Positions 52,972 to 60,692 of a stretch of DNA of 64,000 nt are shown piece after piece. Source of the stretch: Leucobacter sp. Psy1. GTDB lineage: Bacteria; Actinomycetota; Actinomycetes; Actinomycetales; Microbacteriaceae. The stretch covers positions 2,046,001-2,110,000 of the forward strand of contig NZ_CP083692.1 in assembly GCF_020096995.1 (NCBI RefSeq), written 5' to 3'. Under the pieces are notes generated by a model that saw nothing but the letters and a program-made list of their open reading frames with translations, did not search any database and was not told the origin of the DNA. Position 1 is the stretch's first letter, and each line of letters starts with the position of its first letter. A program made the position numbers and the translations under genes.

Positions 52972-54580
52972 TCTCAGAGCGGCGTCACTCTGCACCGGTG
53001 CGGGCGGGCTCGACCTCGCCGCTGAGGCGCTCCTGAACTCGCGCATGGTCTGGTGTGCCGAGTTCGACGATGCACCCTCCATGGTGATCGAGCAGCGGTT
53101 CCCGGGTGTACCGAACGTGCGAGACGTGAAGCGGATCCCGTGGTGGATCATGGCACCGATCGACGTGCTCACGGCCGGGTACCCATGTCAGCCGTTCTCC
53201 CTCGCCGGCGCGCGCAAGGGAGAGGACGACGAGCGCCACCTATGGCCGTCGATCGCTGAGGGTATCCAGGTCATGCGGCCCCGTCACGTGCTGCTCGAGA
53301 ACGTGCGCGGTCACCTCTCTCTCGGGTTCGATCAAGTGCTGCACGATCTCGACGGCATGGGCTACGCGGTCGCTTGGCGGATCCTGTCGGCTTCGGCCGT
53401 GGGCGCCTGCCATCGTCGAGAGCGCCTGTTCATTTACGCGCAGCCGGTCGAGCATGCTGCACCGGCGTCGGGTCGCGTGCTCGCCGTGGCGGGTGCTGAT
53501 GGGTGGCTCGAGGCTGACGAGGACCTGTTCGGGGATCGCCTGCCGTGGACGGAGAAGTTGCCGACCGCAGGAGTCATGCGGGATGGTGCGATTCGTTCGG
53601 TCACGTTGCCGCAGGCGGTCGCCGAGGGGGCACTGTTCCCCACTCCCGACGCGTCGGCTGCGAACGATGGGGAGGGCATAGAGACTTGGCGTGCTCGTCG
53701 CGAGCGCGTGAAGGCGCGCGGCATCAACGGGAACGGAATGGGGATGCCTCTCGCGATCGCGGTCCAGGAGCTCCCGACGCCGACCGCCAGTGACCACACC
53801 GGATCCGGTGGCAACCACGCGTCACATGTGACCCTGACCGATGCCGTCATTCGAACGGAGTTCGGCACGAAGCAGAACGAGCGTCACTTGCTCCCGACTC
53901 CGGAGGCGAAGCTCGCGACCTCTGGCCCGGACTACGCGCGCCAGGGCCGGGACCAGTCAGGCGGGCACGATCTCACGACCGCCGTCGCTCTCCTGCCAAC
54001 CCCTTACGCATACGAGGGCGCAAGGGGCGGCGTGCAGGATCCGGAGAAGCGTCGAGAGGGTGGGCACTCCGTGGCCCTCTCGGATGTTGTCGCATTCGAT
54101 CTGCTCCCCACTCCGTCGGCCGCGATCGCGACAGGCGGGCAGCGCAGCCGCAGCGGGGACCGTCAGGATGAACTCCTCCTCGGCGGTATCGCGATTGAGG
54201 CGCAGAGAGTCGCCCAGTGGGGGAAGTATGAGGCGGCGGTCGAACGCCACGCGCTCATGCTCGGCCGCACCCCTGCAGCGCCTACTCAGCCGAATACGAA
54301 GGGCAACCCGGAACTCGCCCCCAGGTTCGTCGAGTGGATGATGTGCCTCGCTGAGGGATGGGTCACCGACATCGACTACGGAGACCACCTGACCGCCCGG
54401 AAGACGAGAGAGGCGATCCTCCGCATCCTCGGTAACGGTGTCGTCCCACCCCAGGCACTCGCCGCGTACCGGACACTCCTCGCCGTCTCACAGACCCAAC
54501 CCCACGACACCGCCGCGCTCGCCGCAGAGGGTCAACTCGGAGCTGACGCTGAATCGCGAGAGGCGGTGAGCGCGGCATGA
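52964..54580 (+). CDS. DNA cytosine-5 methyltransferase
   Basis: This 538-residue enzyme has motif I (LCTGAGGLD), motif IV with the catalytic Cys75 (GYPCQPFS), motif VI (LLENVRG), motif VIII (RRERLF) and motif X (GNGVVPPQA), so it should methylate cytosine at C5. The region between motifs VIII and X is unusually long and contains five [LF]PTP repeats (about residues 225-390) that likely form the target-recognition domain. The GTG at 52964 was chosen for its match to the family start. It may protect phage DNA from host restriction. Confidence 0.9.
   Translation: MADLRAASLCTGAGGLDLAAEALLNSRMVWCAEFDDAPSMVIEQRFPGVPNVRDVKRIPWWIMAPIDVLTAGYPCQPFSLAGARKGEDDERHLWPSIAEGIQVMRPRHVLLENVRGHLSLGFDQVLHDLDGMGYAVAWRILSASAVGACHRRERLFIYAQPVEHAAPASGRVLAVAGADGWLEADEDLFGDRLPWTEKLPTAGVMRDGAIRSVTLPQAVAEGALFPTPDASAANDGEGIETWRARRERVKARGINGNGMGMPLAIAVQELPTPTASDHTGSGGNHASHVTLTDAVIRTEFGTKQNERHLLPTPEAKLATSGPDYARQGRDQSGGHDLTTAVALLPTPYAYEGARGGVQDPEKRREGGHSVALSDVVAFDLLPTPSAAIATGGQRSRSGDRQDELLLGGIAIEAQRVAQWGKYEAAVERHALMLGRTPAAPTQPNTKGNPELAPRFVEWMMCLAEGWVTDIDYGDHLTARKTREAILRILGNGVVPPQALAAYRTLLAVSQTQPHDTAALAAEGQLGADAESREAVSAA
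54494..54530 (+). repeat. Dispersed prophage repeat, copy 2
   Basis: These 37 bases match 57870-57906 at 30 of 37 positions without gaps, starting ACCCAACCC and ending CGCTCGCCGC-GAGG. This copy lies at the 3' end of the methyltransferase gene, 46 bp before the next start. Confidence 0.4.
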
Positions 54581-54828
54581 GCGTCGAAACCCCCGAGTTC
54601 ATGGCGATGTTGCGCCGGATGGTGCGCGCCGCCGGTCGTCGCGTAGCTGAGGGTGACGAGCCGGAGTTGCAGGCGCTGGTGGAGATCTCGGCGGAGGTCG
54701 ACGAGGCGATCAAAGCCGGCGTCCAGGGTATGCGCGCGTCGGGGTCGTCGTGGTCTGACATTGGCCGGGCGCTGGGTGTGACGAAGCAGGCAGCACAGAA
54801 GAGATTCCAGGAGAGGGGCGCGCAGTGA
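54577..54828 (+). CDS. Phage HTH protein (83 aa)
   Basis: A helical protein with a C-terminal HTH (SGSSWSDIGRALGVTKQAAQ) like those in small phage regulators and sigma-factor region 4. Its ATG overlaps the methyltransferase stop. It is a plausible DNA-binding regulator. Confidence 0.7.
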   Translation: MSVETPEFMAMLRRMVRAAGRRVAEGDEPELQALVEISAEVDEAIKAGVQGMRASGSSWSDIGRALGVTKQAAQKRFQERGAQ

Positions 54829-55135
54829 ATGAACAGGGGATGCGATACGTGCTGAAGCGAAGCGAGGAGTTCCCGAGGGCGGGCGTGACCGGGTTCCAGA
54901 TGACCGGGCACCAGGCCGCAGCGCTGCTGCTCGAGATGACTGATGGTGTGCCGGTGCTCTGCCAGCCCGAACACATCGGCGATGGCGACATGACCTCGTT
55001 CCAGATGACGGCGTACTTCTCGCTCGCCCGTTCACGTATGCGGCCACGTATGCGCAGGCGTGGGAGTGGCTCGATAAGTACGCCGTGAAGATCCTCGCGG
55101 CTCGCGCGAAACGAATGGAGATGAAGGACTCATGA
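54825..55135 (+). pseudogene. Phage hypothetical gene, apparent frameshift
   Basis: The frame from the GTG at 54825 (which overlaps the upstream stop) reads MRYVLKRSEEFPRAGVTGFQ and TDGVPVLCQPEHIGD, then after about residue 65 becomes Arg-rich and stops at 55088. The frame offset by one base continues with a sensible sequence (FTYAATYAQAWEWLDKYAVK ... RMEMKDS), and its TGA overlaps the next ATG (ATGA), as at the other junctions. The shift is at about 55005-55030. It could be a sequencing error, a real mutation or programmed. Confidence 0.6.
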
Positions 55136-56244
55136 CCACCGATGAGACCCGCGACCAGAGCGGGAACACACCCGAGCAGATCGACGCCGGAGCCCGCATC
55201 ATCCACGGCAACTACCGCGACGAGCCTTGGGGTGAGTACGGGGACAAGGTTTGGGCGCGGGGTACGTTTCGTGCCGCTCTCCGTGCGGCTGGTCTGCTCG
55301 TCGAGGGCGCACCCACCGACGTGCAGGTCGAACGGGCGCTGATCGCGTATGAGGCCCATGCTGGGTGCCGAGGGGACGAGTTCAGAGAGTACGTCTGCCC
55401 TGAATGCGGCCACCTCTATGCCACGGTCGAGGAACGTAGAGACGGATTGGACGCGGACGCCTTGTCTGAGGCTGTGCACAGACACCGAATGACCATGGCT
55501 CTCGCTGCTGCGGCCCCTCCGTCAGCGCCGGCGACGGTCCCGGAAGACACTGACGAGCACCGCGACCGCGAGAGCGAGGCCGAGGATGCTGAGTCCGAGT
55601 CCGAGGGTCATGCGGCAACGGTAACAGGCACCACGCCCGCACCGAGCGAGACGAAGTGTTGGTGCTTCGACCTCCCAAGCGGCGAGCATCACGCGGGCTG
55701 CGAGCCTGAGCCCGCTCCGAGCACCGACCGCGAGAAGCTGATCGCCGAGTGCGACCTCGCGGACGAGGAATTGCGGAAGTGGGTGCGTGTGCCGGTAAAG
55801 AACGTGCGCGCCGCTCTCGCCGCCCCGCCCGCACCGAGTGCCGATCGCGATGCTTGGCCCGAGCACTGGACGAAGGACGACATGCTGAGTGATCTCCACG
55901 CGCGGCATCACTCCGAGACCGGCAACATGCTCGCAATGGACGAGTGCGGGTCGCCTAGGTGCGAGTTCTGGTCTGTGGCCTCAGAGGTGTTCGATGCTCT
56001 CGCGGCCCCGGCCTCGGCGCACATCGCTGCGGAGGCGGTGCAGAAGCTCCGCGGTCTCGGTCTCGACGACTCGGCGATCCGCGAACGATTGGCACAGGCG
56101 ACCATGCTCGCCGCGGTCTCGGTCTCGGATGAGCTCGTGCAGGTGATCGTGAGGATCGCAGCGAAGGCGACCGTCACTTCCGAGGATCTGCACCAGATGG
56201 AGCACGGTTCATTCAACTGTGAGGAAGCACGGAGGTTGTTCTAG
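55132..56244 (+). CDS. Phage hypothetical protein with zinc-binding motifs (370 aa)
   Basis: A modular protein: an N-terminal domain (GARIIHGNYRDEPWGEYGDK), a CPEC pattern near residue 90 (YVCPECGHLY), an acidic low-complexity linker rich in Glu/Ser (about 140-170), a second Cys motif (CWCFDLPSGEHHAGC), and a helical C-terminus. The function is not recognised; the arrangement suggests a multi-domain adaptor or nucleic-acid-binding protein. It carries on the overlapping gene chain. Confidence 0.65.
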   Translation: MTTDETRDQSGNTPEQIDAGARIIHGNYRDEPWGEYGDKVWARGTFRAALRAAGLLVEGAPTDVQVERALIAYEAHAGCRGDEFREYVCPECGHLYATVEERRDGLDADALSEAVHRHRMTMALAAAAPPSAPATVPEDTDEHRDRESEAEDAESESEGHAATVTGTTPAPSETKCWCFDLPSGEHHAGCEPEPAPSTDREKLIAECDLADEELRKWVRVPVKNVRAALAAPPAPSADRDAWPEHWTKDDMLSDLHARHHSETGNMLAMDECGSPRCEFWSVASEVFDALAAPASAHIAAEAVQKLRGLGLDDSAIRERLAQATMLAAVSVSDELVQVIVRIAAKATVTSEDLHQMEHGSFNCEEARRLF

Positions 56245-56726
56245 TGGTTCAGGAAGAGAGAGAAGTGAGCGAGTCGGTGGAGGCGAGCATTGCTTCGAAA
56301 TATCGAGAGATCGGGACGGCACTAGCCCGCACTGCGAGTGTCGCCGCCGCAGCGATAAACGCTCTCGGTGAAGGCTTCAAGCTAGCGATCGATGCCGAAC
56401 GCAGATACACACGCGTGCTGGCATGCATTCGTGCTGGTCACGCGTCAGACATCACCGACGAGGAAGCACTCGAGGTGCTCTGGTCTCGCTATGGCAATGA
56501 CGCGACCGCGCTCGCCGCAGCGCTGGGTGACTGGTATACGGCTCGCGCTCATCGTGAACTCGACGAGCTTCGCGGGCGATACGGCATGTCTGCCTGGCCG
56601 CCTGATGGACAGACTGACGGCAGCCTTCCACCGGGCCAGATGACGCAGATCGGGACTGTACCTGCCCCCGGCCCGCACCTCCACTTCACGCAGCTACCGA
56701 AACCTGCGAGAGGCGGAATCTCATGA
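56244..56726 (+). CDS. Phage hypothetical protein (160 aa)
   Basis: The GTG at 56244 overlaps the previous TAG, with GGAGG upstream. The protein is mostly helical (IASKYREIGTALARTASVAA; GDWYTARAHRELDELRGRYG), with a flexible C-terminus. No family is recognised. The stop overlaps the next start (ATGA). Confidence 0.6.
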   Translation: MVQEEREVSESVEASIASKYREIGTALARTASVAAAAINALGEGFKLAIDAERRYTRVLACIRAGHASDITDEEALEVLWSRYGNDATALAAALGDWYTARAHRELDELRGRYGMSAWPPDGQTDGSLPPGQMTQIGTVPAPGPHLHFTQLPKPARGGIS

Positions 56727-57205
56727 GCGAGTTGGTGCCACGTAGCGAGATCGAGCAGATCGTCGGGGCGAATCGTCACGAGGTGATGCATATCGGCCGC
56801 CTGGTGCGGGCGGAACGTCGCGTGTTCGTGCTGCATTCGGAACACTGTGTGAAGACGCACGCAGATCTGCGGGAATGTGAGCATTCGCGTGCGCTGGATC
56901 GGCGGATCCGGCGTCGGGATTGGGCGGGCCTCCCGGATCGCCCTGTCGCGCTGCGCATCGTGGGCGGTCGGCTGGCGCCTGTGGTGCGGGGTGACGGGCT
57001 GTTGCGGATCCTCACCGATCAAGTGGCAGCGTTCGAGCGGACGCAATGCTCGGCGCCGGGCGTGGGTGTGCATCATCCGGGCACACACCGCCCTCCCCGG
57101 TACGACAACGGCGGCCCGCTCCCGGCGCCACCGATGAGGTTGGACCCTGCGACGGCACGTCCGCAGTTCTGGATCGAAGATGAGAGGAGACACGAAGGTG
57201 AGTAG
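56723..57205 (+). CDS. Phage hypothetical protein (160 aa)
   Basis: Starts MSELVPRSEIEQIVGANRHE. The core (RVFVLHSEHCVKTHADLREC; RPVALRIVGGRLAPVVRGDG) is Arg-rich with few Cys. The Pro-rich C-terminus (HHPGTHRPPRYDNGGPLPAP) looks disordered. No family is recognised. Confidence 0.6.
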   Translation: MSELVPRSEIEQIVGANRHEVMHIGRLVRAERRVFVLHSEHCVKTHADLRECEHSRALDRRIRRRDWAGLPDRPVALRIVGGRLAPVVRGDGLLRILTDQVAAFERTQCSAPGVGVHHPGTHRPPRYDNGGPLPAPPMRLDPATARPQFWIEDERRHEGE

Positions 57206-57608
57206 CACGAAGAGTGAAGTGCAGGCGCAGCTCGAGCGGGAGCGCCGCGCGAAGGAGAATGCGATCGCTGAGGCGCGAGCGTGGAAGGAGACCGCGCTGC
57301 TTTGCGAGAAGCAGCTCGAGCGATCGGAGGATCTCCGCCGGACTCTCGCGGCCGCCGCGGCGCGATCGACGCCGGCACCGGATGATGCGGATCCTCAGCC
57401 GGAGGAGTCGGGGCCGTGGACCTCGCACGGGCACCCGATCCCGGGTGTGACGGTCGTGGGTGCACGACCGACGGTTCCGGTGCAGCGCTGCGGCGGCGTC
57501 CGTCTCTGCGGCGCATGCAAGCGGGAGGCGATGAGCTATCCCGGCTTCACGGGCGCGATCTCGATGGGAGGGATGAACGGTGCACCACAGCATCCAGCCT
57601 TCCGTTGA
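57198..57608 (+). CDS. Phage protein with coiled coil and Cys pair (136 aa)
   Basis: The GTG at 57198 (GAGGAG upstream) is preferred to an ATG at 57180. The N-terminus is a coiled coil (VQAQLERERRAKENAIAEAR). The C-terminus carries a Cys cluster (RCGGVRLCGACKREA) that may bind zinc. The end overlaps the next gene by 29 bp. Confidence 0.6.
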   Translation: MSSTKSEVQAQLERERRAKENAIAEARAWKETALLCEKQLERSEDLRRTLAAAAARSTPAPDDADPQPEESGPWTSHGHPIPGVTVVGARPTVPVQRCGGVRLCGACKREAMSYPGFTGAISMGGMNGAPQHPAFR

Positions 57609-57870
57609 GGGAACCATCGTCACCCTCATCGACGGCGACGCCGAGCAACGCATCGACGATCTGCCCGCAGACGCATCCGTCATCAGGCTCCGGAACGTTC
57701 GCATCATCGGCTACGTCAACCCCGGCGCCACCATCCACACACAGAGCACGCACAGTGGCCACGCCCCCCAACCGTACCTCTCAGGCATAGCTGTCGCTCG
57801 CAACGCAGGCCCACACATGATGACCGTGGACTTCAACAAACCCATCGACCTCATCGTCATCACCGAATAA
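57580..57870 (+). CDS. Phage hypothetical beta-rich protein (96 aa)
   Basis: The GTG at 57580 has GGGAGG upstream. The product is predicted to be mostly beta (GTIVTLIDGDAEQRIDDLPA; NVRIIGYVNPGATIHTQSTH). No family is recognised. It starts inside the previous gene. Confidence 0.55.
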   Translation: MHHSIQPSVEGTIVTLIDGDAEQRIDDLPADASVIRLRNVRIIGYVNPGATIHTQSTHSGHAPQPYLSGIAVARNAGPHMMTVDFNKPIDLIVITE

Positions 57871-57906
57871 CCCAACCCACCACGACCGCGGCGCTCGCCG
57901 CCGAGG
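57870..57906 (+). repeat. Dispersed prophage repeat, copy 3
   Basis: ACCCAACCC...CCGCGGCGCTCGCCGCCGAGG, the best-preserved copy, ends directly in the Shine-Dalgarno GAGGAG of the gene at 57916. A 20-base identical core also occurs inside the portal gene at 63546. Confidence 0.4.
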
Positions 57907-57915
57907 AGAGAATCT

Positions 57916-58521
57916 ATGCAGAGCGCACTGGATCGGCCCGACTGGTTGATCGAGAACCTGGCCAAGGTGCCCGCCATCATCGGGCACCTCCGAAGAGAAG
58001 TAGTTCCCGGCCTGCAACCGAGAGCCGAAGGGCGGGTATCTGGGTCCAAAGACGTTGCGGCCGCCCCGCTGAACATCGACCCTCTCGACGAAGCGGATGA
58101 ACTGTGGGCAATGGTGTGCTCCCTCGTCGAGGAGTTCGCCGAGCGCAGTGGAGAGACTGCGCCGGCGCTGCTCCGTCGCCAGTGGATCGATCGAGTCGGA
58201 TCGGTGGCGAGGGTTCGCGGGTTCGCGACGAGCGACGAGCAGCGCATCTACGACGACGCCCTCGAGGTGTCACAATGGCTCATCCGTCATGCGTGGTCGC
58301 TCGCGCTCGGACCGAACTATGTGGATCCGGTTGATGAGCTCGTCGATCGCATCGAGTCGCTGTTCGGTCGGATTCCGCACGAGGTGGGTTATCGCTTCAA
58401 GGCTTATCGTCCTTGGCCGTGCGCGACCTGCTACGAGCGGACGATGATGCCTGAATGGGTAGATGACACGATTACCGGGTACGTGTGCGACTCCTGCGGT
58501 GATCGCGCGAAACGGGGATGA
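57916..58521 (+). CDS. Phage protein with C-terminal zinc ribbon (201 aa)
   Basis: The protein has a helical body (LDEADELWAMVCSLVEEFAE; IYDDALEVSQWLIRHAWSL) and a C-terminal zinc-ribbon motif (CATCYERTMM ... YVCDSCGDR). Several actinophages encode such proteins of unknown function. GAGGAG precedes the ATG. The stop overlaps the next ATG. Confidence 0.7.
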   Translation: MQSALDRPDWLIENLAKVPAIIGHLRREVVPGLQPRAEGRVSGSKDVAAAPLNIDPLDEADELWAMVCSLVEEFAERSGETAPALLRRQWIDRVGSVARVRGFATSDEQRIYDDALEVSQWLIRHAWSLALGPNYVDPVDELVDRIESLFGRIPHEVGYRFKAYRPWPCATCYERTMMPEWVDDTITGYVCDSCGDRAKRG

Positions 58522-58757
58522 CCGTGGCCGAGACCCGGTACACGTATGCGGGCGCTGCGCGCCGTGTCCGCCGCGATGAATCGACGATCAAGCGGTGGCG
58601 GCGGGAGGGCATGGCGATGAGCTGGGATGATGCCATACCTCCCCGCCGCGTTGTCGCCGAGGAGGTGCTGCTCGCCGAGTACCGCGAGCGACTCCGGAGG
58701 TGGCCGATTCATCAGCAACGACGCCCCGAGGGTTTGACGAAACCCGGCGCAGAGTAG
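58518..58757 (+). CDS. Phage HTH protein (79 aa)
   Basis: A short DNA-binding protein with an HTH like that of MerR/WhiA-type phage regulators (YTYAGAARRVRRDESTIKRW). The ATG overlaps the previous stop (ATGA). A role in late-gene or replication control is possible. Confidence 0.6.
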   Translation: MTVAETRYTYAGAARRVRRDESTIKRWRREGMAMSWDDAIPPRRVVAEEVLLAEYRERLRRWPIHQQRRPEGLTKPGAE

Positions 58758-58766
58758 GGTAAAGCT

Positions 58767-59324
58767 ATGCGAAAACTGATGGTTGCCGCTGCTGCGGCTG
58801 TGTTGCTGTTGACCGGGTGTGCTTCGGGCGATGAAGCCCCCGAGGCCACCGTCGAGCCGGAGCAGGAGGTCGTCGAGGAAGTCACGGCAACGCCCGAGGA
58901 GCCGGCCGAGGCTGATGTCGTCGCGCTCGGCACCGCGCAGAAGGTCGGCGACTGGGAGATCACGATCAACTCGTGGAACCCGAACGCCGACGACGAAGTG
59001 TTCGCAGCCTCCGGCGAGACGGATGTCCCGATGGAGGGCGGGCACTTCGCCATCCTCAACGTGACGATGAAGTACCTTGGCGAGGGGATCGGCGATAACT
59101 CCGAGGTCGAGGTCGACTACATCCCAGACAGCGCTGGTTCAGTCTCCTCGCTGTGGACCACGTTCGGCACGACGCCCGGCGAGAACAAGCTGACGTACGA
59201 AGAACTCACCACGGGCGGCGAGATCACTGGCGACGCACTGTACGAGATCGACGCCGACACCACCGGCGTCTTCTACGTATACGCACCCCCGGCTGAGGAA
59301 CCCGTCGAGTTCGCGACCGAATAG
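58767..59324 (+). CDS. Phage-encoded lipoprotein, DUF4352-like
   Basis: This 185-residue protein has a short signal peptide with lipobox LTGC (residues 15-18), an acidic Glu/Val-rich linker (about 20-45) and a single domain matching the DUF4352/immunoglobulin-like pattern (KVGDWEITINSWNPNADDEV; FAILNVTMKYLGEGIGD). Prophage lipoproteins commonly change the host surface or block superinfection. It precedes the strong terminator. Confidence 0.8.
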   Translation: MRKLMVAAAAAVLLLTGCASGDEAPEATVEPEQEVVEEVTATPEEPAEADVVALGTAQKVGDWEITINSWNPNADDEVFAASGETDVPMEGGHFAILNVTMKYLGEGIGDNSEVEVDYIPDSAGSVSSLWTTFGTTPGENKLTYEELTTGGEITGDALYEIDADTTGVFYVYAPPAEEPVEFATE

Positions 59325-59334
59325 TCAAGACCAG

Positions 59335-59364
59335 AGAGCCCCGCACGACGCCGTGCGGGGCTCT
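59335..59364 (+). terminator. Rho-independent terminator after the early region
   Basis: AGAGCCCCGCAC (59335-59346), six-base loop, GTGCGGGGCTCT (59353-59364), then CGTGCTTT. The stem is perfect for 12 bp. It lies 10 bp after the lipoprotein stop and separates the early block from the packaging genes. Confidence 0.85.
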
Positions 59365-59430
59365 CGTGCTTTGGCGAGTGTTTGACAAGGGCTCATCGCA
59401 CCACCTCAGAATGGAAAGTTTGCCCGCATC

Positions 59431-59459
59431 TTGACACTGCTCCATCGCACCCCCCTAAT
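59431..59459 (+). promoter_or_regulatory. Late-region promoter
   Basis: TTGACA (59431-59436), 17-base spacer, CCTAAT (59454-59459). It lies in the first gap after the terminator and about 75 bp before the next gene. A second TTGACA at 59382 lacks a good -10. Confidence 0.6.
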
Positions 59460-59477
59460 GTGTGTCCTGAATACTTA

Positions 59478-59503
59478 GGCCGGTACCGCTCAGCGGGCCG
59501 GCC
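59478..59503 (+). other. Hairpin in leader of late genes
   Basis: GGCCGG (59478-59483) pairs with CCGGCC (59498-59503) and encloses CCGCT-C-AGCGG, then TTT. It lies between the late promoter and the first late gene, so it may attenuate or protect the leader. The region may also include the cos site, which I cannot locate. Confidence 0.5.
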
Positions 59504-59534
59504 TTTCGCGTATCCGACGAGAGAACGGCGAACG

Positions 59535-59771
59535 ATGAAGCACACACGAGTAGCGCTGGTAGACAGCTCGGGCCACACGGTGAACCTGCCGAGTGGAACG
59601 ACGGGGTTCACGATCGGAGACGGACCGCACGCTGGAAGCTACCGCGTAGACGGACCGCTCGCTGTTCGAGACGAGCCCGGCGAAGAGCGGACCACGGAGA
59701 AGCAGGAGACCAAGCGCACCGCGACGCGTCGCGCGCCGTCGAAGGCTGACGCCACGAAGCCGAAGGAATAA
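59535..59771 (+). CDS. Phage small hypothetical protein (78 aa)
   Basis: The protein starts MKHTRVALVDSSGHTVNLPS and has a beta-rich N-terminus, then a Lys/Thr/Glu-rich tail (DEPGEERTTEKQETKRTATR). Similar short proteins precede HNH and terminase genes in several actinophages. It is the first gene after the late promoter. Confidence 0.65.
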   Translation: MKHTRVALVDSSGHTVNLPSGTTGFTIGDGPHAGSYRVDGPLAVRDEPGEERTTEKQETKRTATRRAPSKADATKPKE

Positions 59772-59774
59772 CCG

Positions 59775-60071
59775 GTGGCGGCTGGCATTCCCGGCCGCAC
59801 TACCGCGGCGCACCGCAGGAACCGCGCGAACCTCAAGCGCAAGACCGCCGAGCACAACCTGCCGTGCGCGCTATGCGGTCAGCCGATCGACACCACACTC
59901 AACTGGCGAGACCCCGAAGCCTTCGCATACGACCATAAGAAATCGATCGTCTCGCACCCGGAGTTGGCGGACGTGCCATCCAACGGGCAGCCTTCCCACA
60001 AGCGGTGCAACGAGAACAAGAGCTCAGGCGACGAACGCCCCGGACTCGGTGATCCTTCCGAGGTCTGGTGA
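59775..60071 (+). CDS. Phage HNH endonuclease (packaging-associated)
   Basis: This 98-residue HNH nuclease has PCALCGQPID, FAYDHKKSIVSH and SHKRCNENKSS, i.e. the HNH/CxxC zinc pattern. HNH genes next to terminase in cos phages assist DNA packaging. The GTG is at 59775 with the previous stop three bases before. Confidence 0.85.
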   Translation: MAAGIPGRTTAAHRRNRANLKRKTAEHNLPCALCGQPIDTTLNWRDPEAFAYDHKKSIVSHPELADVPSNGQPSHKRCNENKSSGDERPGLGDPSEVW

Positions 60072-60191
60072 CTCTCCCCATGGGGAGGGGGGTCTCAATC
60101 TCTACGCCCGACCGGCCGGCACCCCACCGGCAGTGATCTCTCCCCCCTTGGACGGCGATGTCCGCGGACATGTCCACGAGGAGGTGCGATC

Positions 60192-60692
60192 GTGCCGATC
60201 TCGGACGAGGAACGACGCCGGCGCGACCGCGAGCGAAAGCGGCAGAAGCGCGCGGGAGAACATGGCACGGAGACCGGCGACAAGATCCCCCGGATCGGTC
60301 TCGGGGCCGCGGACACTCCGCGGACAAACGAGGCGCCCGAAGACGCGCCAGAGACGCCGGACGAGTCCACCTCGAATGCCGCGGCCGCTCGCGCACTCAT
60401 CGCGGATCTCGAGGTGCCCGCGCGAGTGAAACCGCTCGTGCCGGTGCTCTACAGACTCGCGACGGATCTCGACGGCATGTTCAACGTCCCGCAGCGGGCG
60501 TCGATCACGACCAAGTACCTCGAGGTGCTCGATCGCATCCTCGAGGCAGCGAGGCCAGTGGAACGCGACGAACTCGATGAGATGCGCAAGGCGTTCTATC
60601 TCGGGGAGGTGCCGGGTGGCGAACCCCACGATCCGGAAGGCCCCGCGGAAGACGACAAACCGAAGCGCTCGCGGCAGCGCCGGAAAGCGTAG
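60192..60692 (+). CDS. Phage terminase small subunit
   Basis: This 166-residue protein has a basic N-terminus (SDEERRRRDRERKRQKRAGE), a helical core with RALIADLEVPARVKPLVPVL and KYLEVLDRILEAARP, and an acidic/basic tail. Position (before the large subunit) and composition fit a P27-like small terminase. The end overlaps the large subunit gene by 77 bp. The GTG at 60192 lies in GAGGAGG. Confidence 0.8.
   Translation: MPISDEERRRRDRERKRQKRAGEHGTETGDKIPRIGLGAADTPRTNEAPEDAPETPDESTSNAAAARALIADLEVPARVKPLVPVLYRLATDLDGMFNVPQRASITTKYLEVLDRILEAARPVERDELDEMRKAFYLGEVPGGEPHDPEGPAEDDKPKRSRQRRKA

Noticed and set aside
59382-59412. Second promoter with TTGACA at 59382
   Set aside because: No -10-like hexamer at 16-18 bases.
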